Below, one piece after another: positions 6,127 to 6,615 of a stretch of 6,615 nt of DNA (position 1 is its first letter; each line of letters starts with the position of its first letter). Source of the stretch: Deltaproteobacteria bacterium RBG_16_54_11 (GTDB taxonomy: Bacteria; Desulfobacterota; B13-G15; RBG-16-54-18); contig MGQS01000122.1 of assembly GCA_001797905.1 (NCBI GenBank), positions 20,830 to 27,444 of the forward strand, in the 5' to 3' direction. The notes under the pieces were generated by a model. It was not told the origin of the DNA and ran no database searches. It saw only the letters and a program-made list of their open reading frames with translations. The position numbers were made by a program, and so were the translations under genes.

Positions 6127-6615
6127 ATGAAACTATCCGCATGTTTGATCATGCTGCTTGTAAGCTTGCTCGTTTCTTCGGCGTGGGCAGGTGGCGACAA
6201 AGTCGACCTGTCGGCGGTTAAGGCGCTGGCTCAGCATCCCGTGGACGAGATTCTCGCCAAGTCTCCCGTGTCCAAGATAGAGATAGCCACATACTGGAAA
6301 GAGGTGCGCAGTCGAAACCGCCCGATGATAGTCTTTTTCTATGCGAACATAGACGGACCTTCACAGCGACTCGCCACCCTCGTTCTGTATGTCGCGAAAG
6401 AATATGCGAACCGCATCGATTTCCGCTGCGTCAAGGTCGTTGAGAAGGGGCATCCGAGCAGGGAAGAGGCCAAACGGCTGGATGCTCAATTCAGCCTGGA
6501 TAGCACACCCGGGGTTCTCTTCTACGACAATGTCGGAGACAGACTCGTCCTGGAAAAGGAGGGCTATATCGACGCCGACTACAAAGAATTCCGCACGCCG
6601 CAGATGGCGCTCTGG
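6127..6615 (+). CDS. Exported thioredoxin-fold protein lacking active-site cysteines (3' end outside window)
   Basis: The frame is open from ATG 6127 to the window edge, giving 163 residues with no stop reached. The ATG has a good Shine-Dalgarno, AAGGAG (6116-6121), 5 nt upstream. Residues 1-21 (MKLSACLIMLLVSLLVSSAWA) form a classic signal peptide with an A-W-A cleavage site before GGD, so the mature protein should act outside the cytoplasmic membrane. Residues about 63-145 fit the thioredoxin fold. A beta strand PMIVFFYAN leads to a motif where thioredoxin has WCGPC but this protein has I-D76-G77-P78-S79. A helix SQRLATLVLYVAKEY and strand IDFRCVKVVE follow, then the cis-proline loop T127-P128 and strand VLFYDN. 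Both catalytic cysteines are replaced (by Asp and Ser), and the only mature cysteine seen is C101 in a strand. A disulfide reductase or isomerase role is therefore unlikely; a binding, scaffold or chaperone role is possible but unproven. It has its own candidate promoter. The C-terminal part is not visible. Confidence 0.85.
   Translation, partial: MKLSACLIMLLVSLLVSSAWAGGDKVDLSAVKALAQHPVDEILAKSPVSKIEIATYWKEVRSRNRPMIVFFYANIDGPSQRLATLVLYVAKEYANRIDFRCVKVVEKGHPSREEAKRLDAQFSLDSTPGVLFYDNVGDRLVLEKEGYIDADYKEFRTPQMALW

Noticed and set aside
5050..6615. Horizontal transfer inferred from arginine codon use
   Set aside because: The thioredoxin-like fragment uses AGG in only 1 of 10 Arg codons, whereas valS appears AGG-rich, but gatA is intermediate and the sample is too small to support transfer.

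Overview
The window is a 6.6 kb piece of a bacterial chromosome. The AGG-rich arginine usage, strong AAGGAGG-type ribosome binding sites and the valS-gatC-gatA order suggest a Desulfobacterota (deltaproteobacterial) or related lineage. This is inference from general style; no rRNA or other phylogenetic marker was compared.

Left part (1-5022): a tight, co-directional housekeeping cluster. It opens with the C-terminal end of an acidic, cysteine-free protein of unknown function (stop at 540-542). Valyl-tRNA synthetase (valS, 567-3227) follows after 24 nt, then the small and catalytic subunits of the tRNA-dependent amidotransferase (gatC, 3262-3546; gatA, 3568-5022). The gaps are 24, 34 and 21 nt with no terminator visible, so this looks like one operon devoted to aminoacyl-tRNA supply. 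ValS charges and proofreads tRNA-Val. GatC and GatA, with GatB, convert Glu-tRNA-Gln and/or Asp-tRNA-Asn to Gln-/Asn-tRNA. gatB is not in the window and does not follow gatA.

Right part (5023-6615): a different kind of content. A membrane-anchored protein with DKNYY-type repeats (5050-5979) is preceded by a perfect TATAAT that ends 6 nt before its ATG, the layout of a leaderless promoter. An AT-rich 147-nt gap follows, with a weak terminator-like element and a candidate sigma-70 promoter. Then comes the start of a secreted thioredoxin-fold protein (6127 to the window edge) in which the CGPC active site reads DGPS, so it should lack thioredoxin redox chemistry. Both are predicted envelope proteins and both have little obvious connection with translation.

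No RNA gene, insertion sequence, CRISPR array or origin was seen. The most distinctive signals are the cysteine-less thioredoxin-like protein, the possible leaderless promoter, and the unusual start contexts of valS (Shine-Dalgarno too far from the ATG) and gatA (TTG start overlapped by a mini-ORF).
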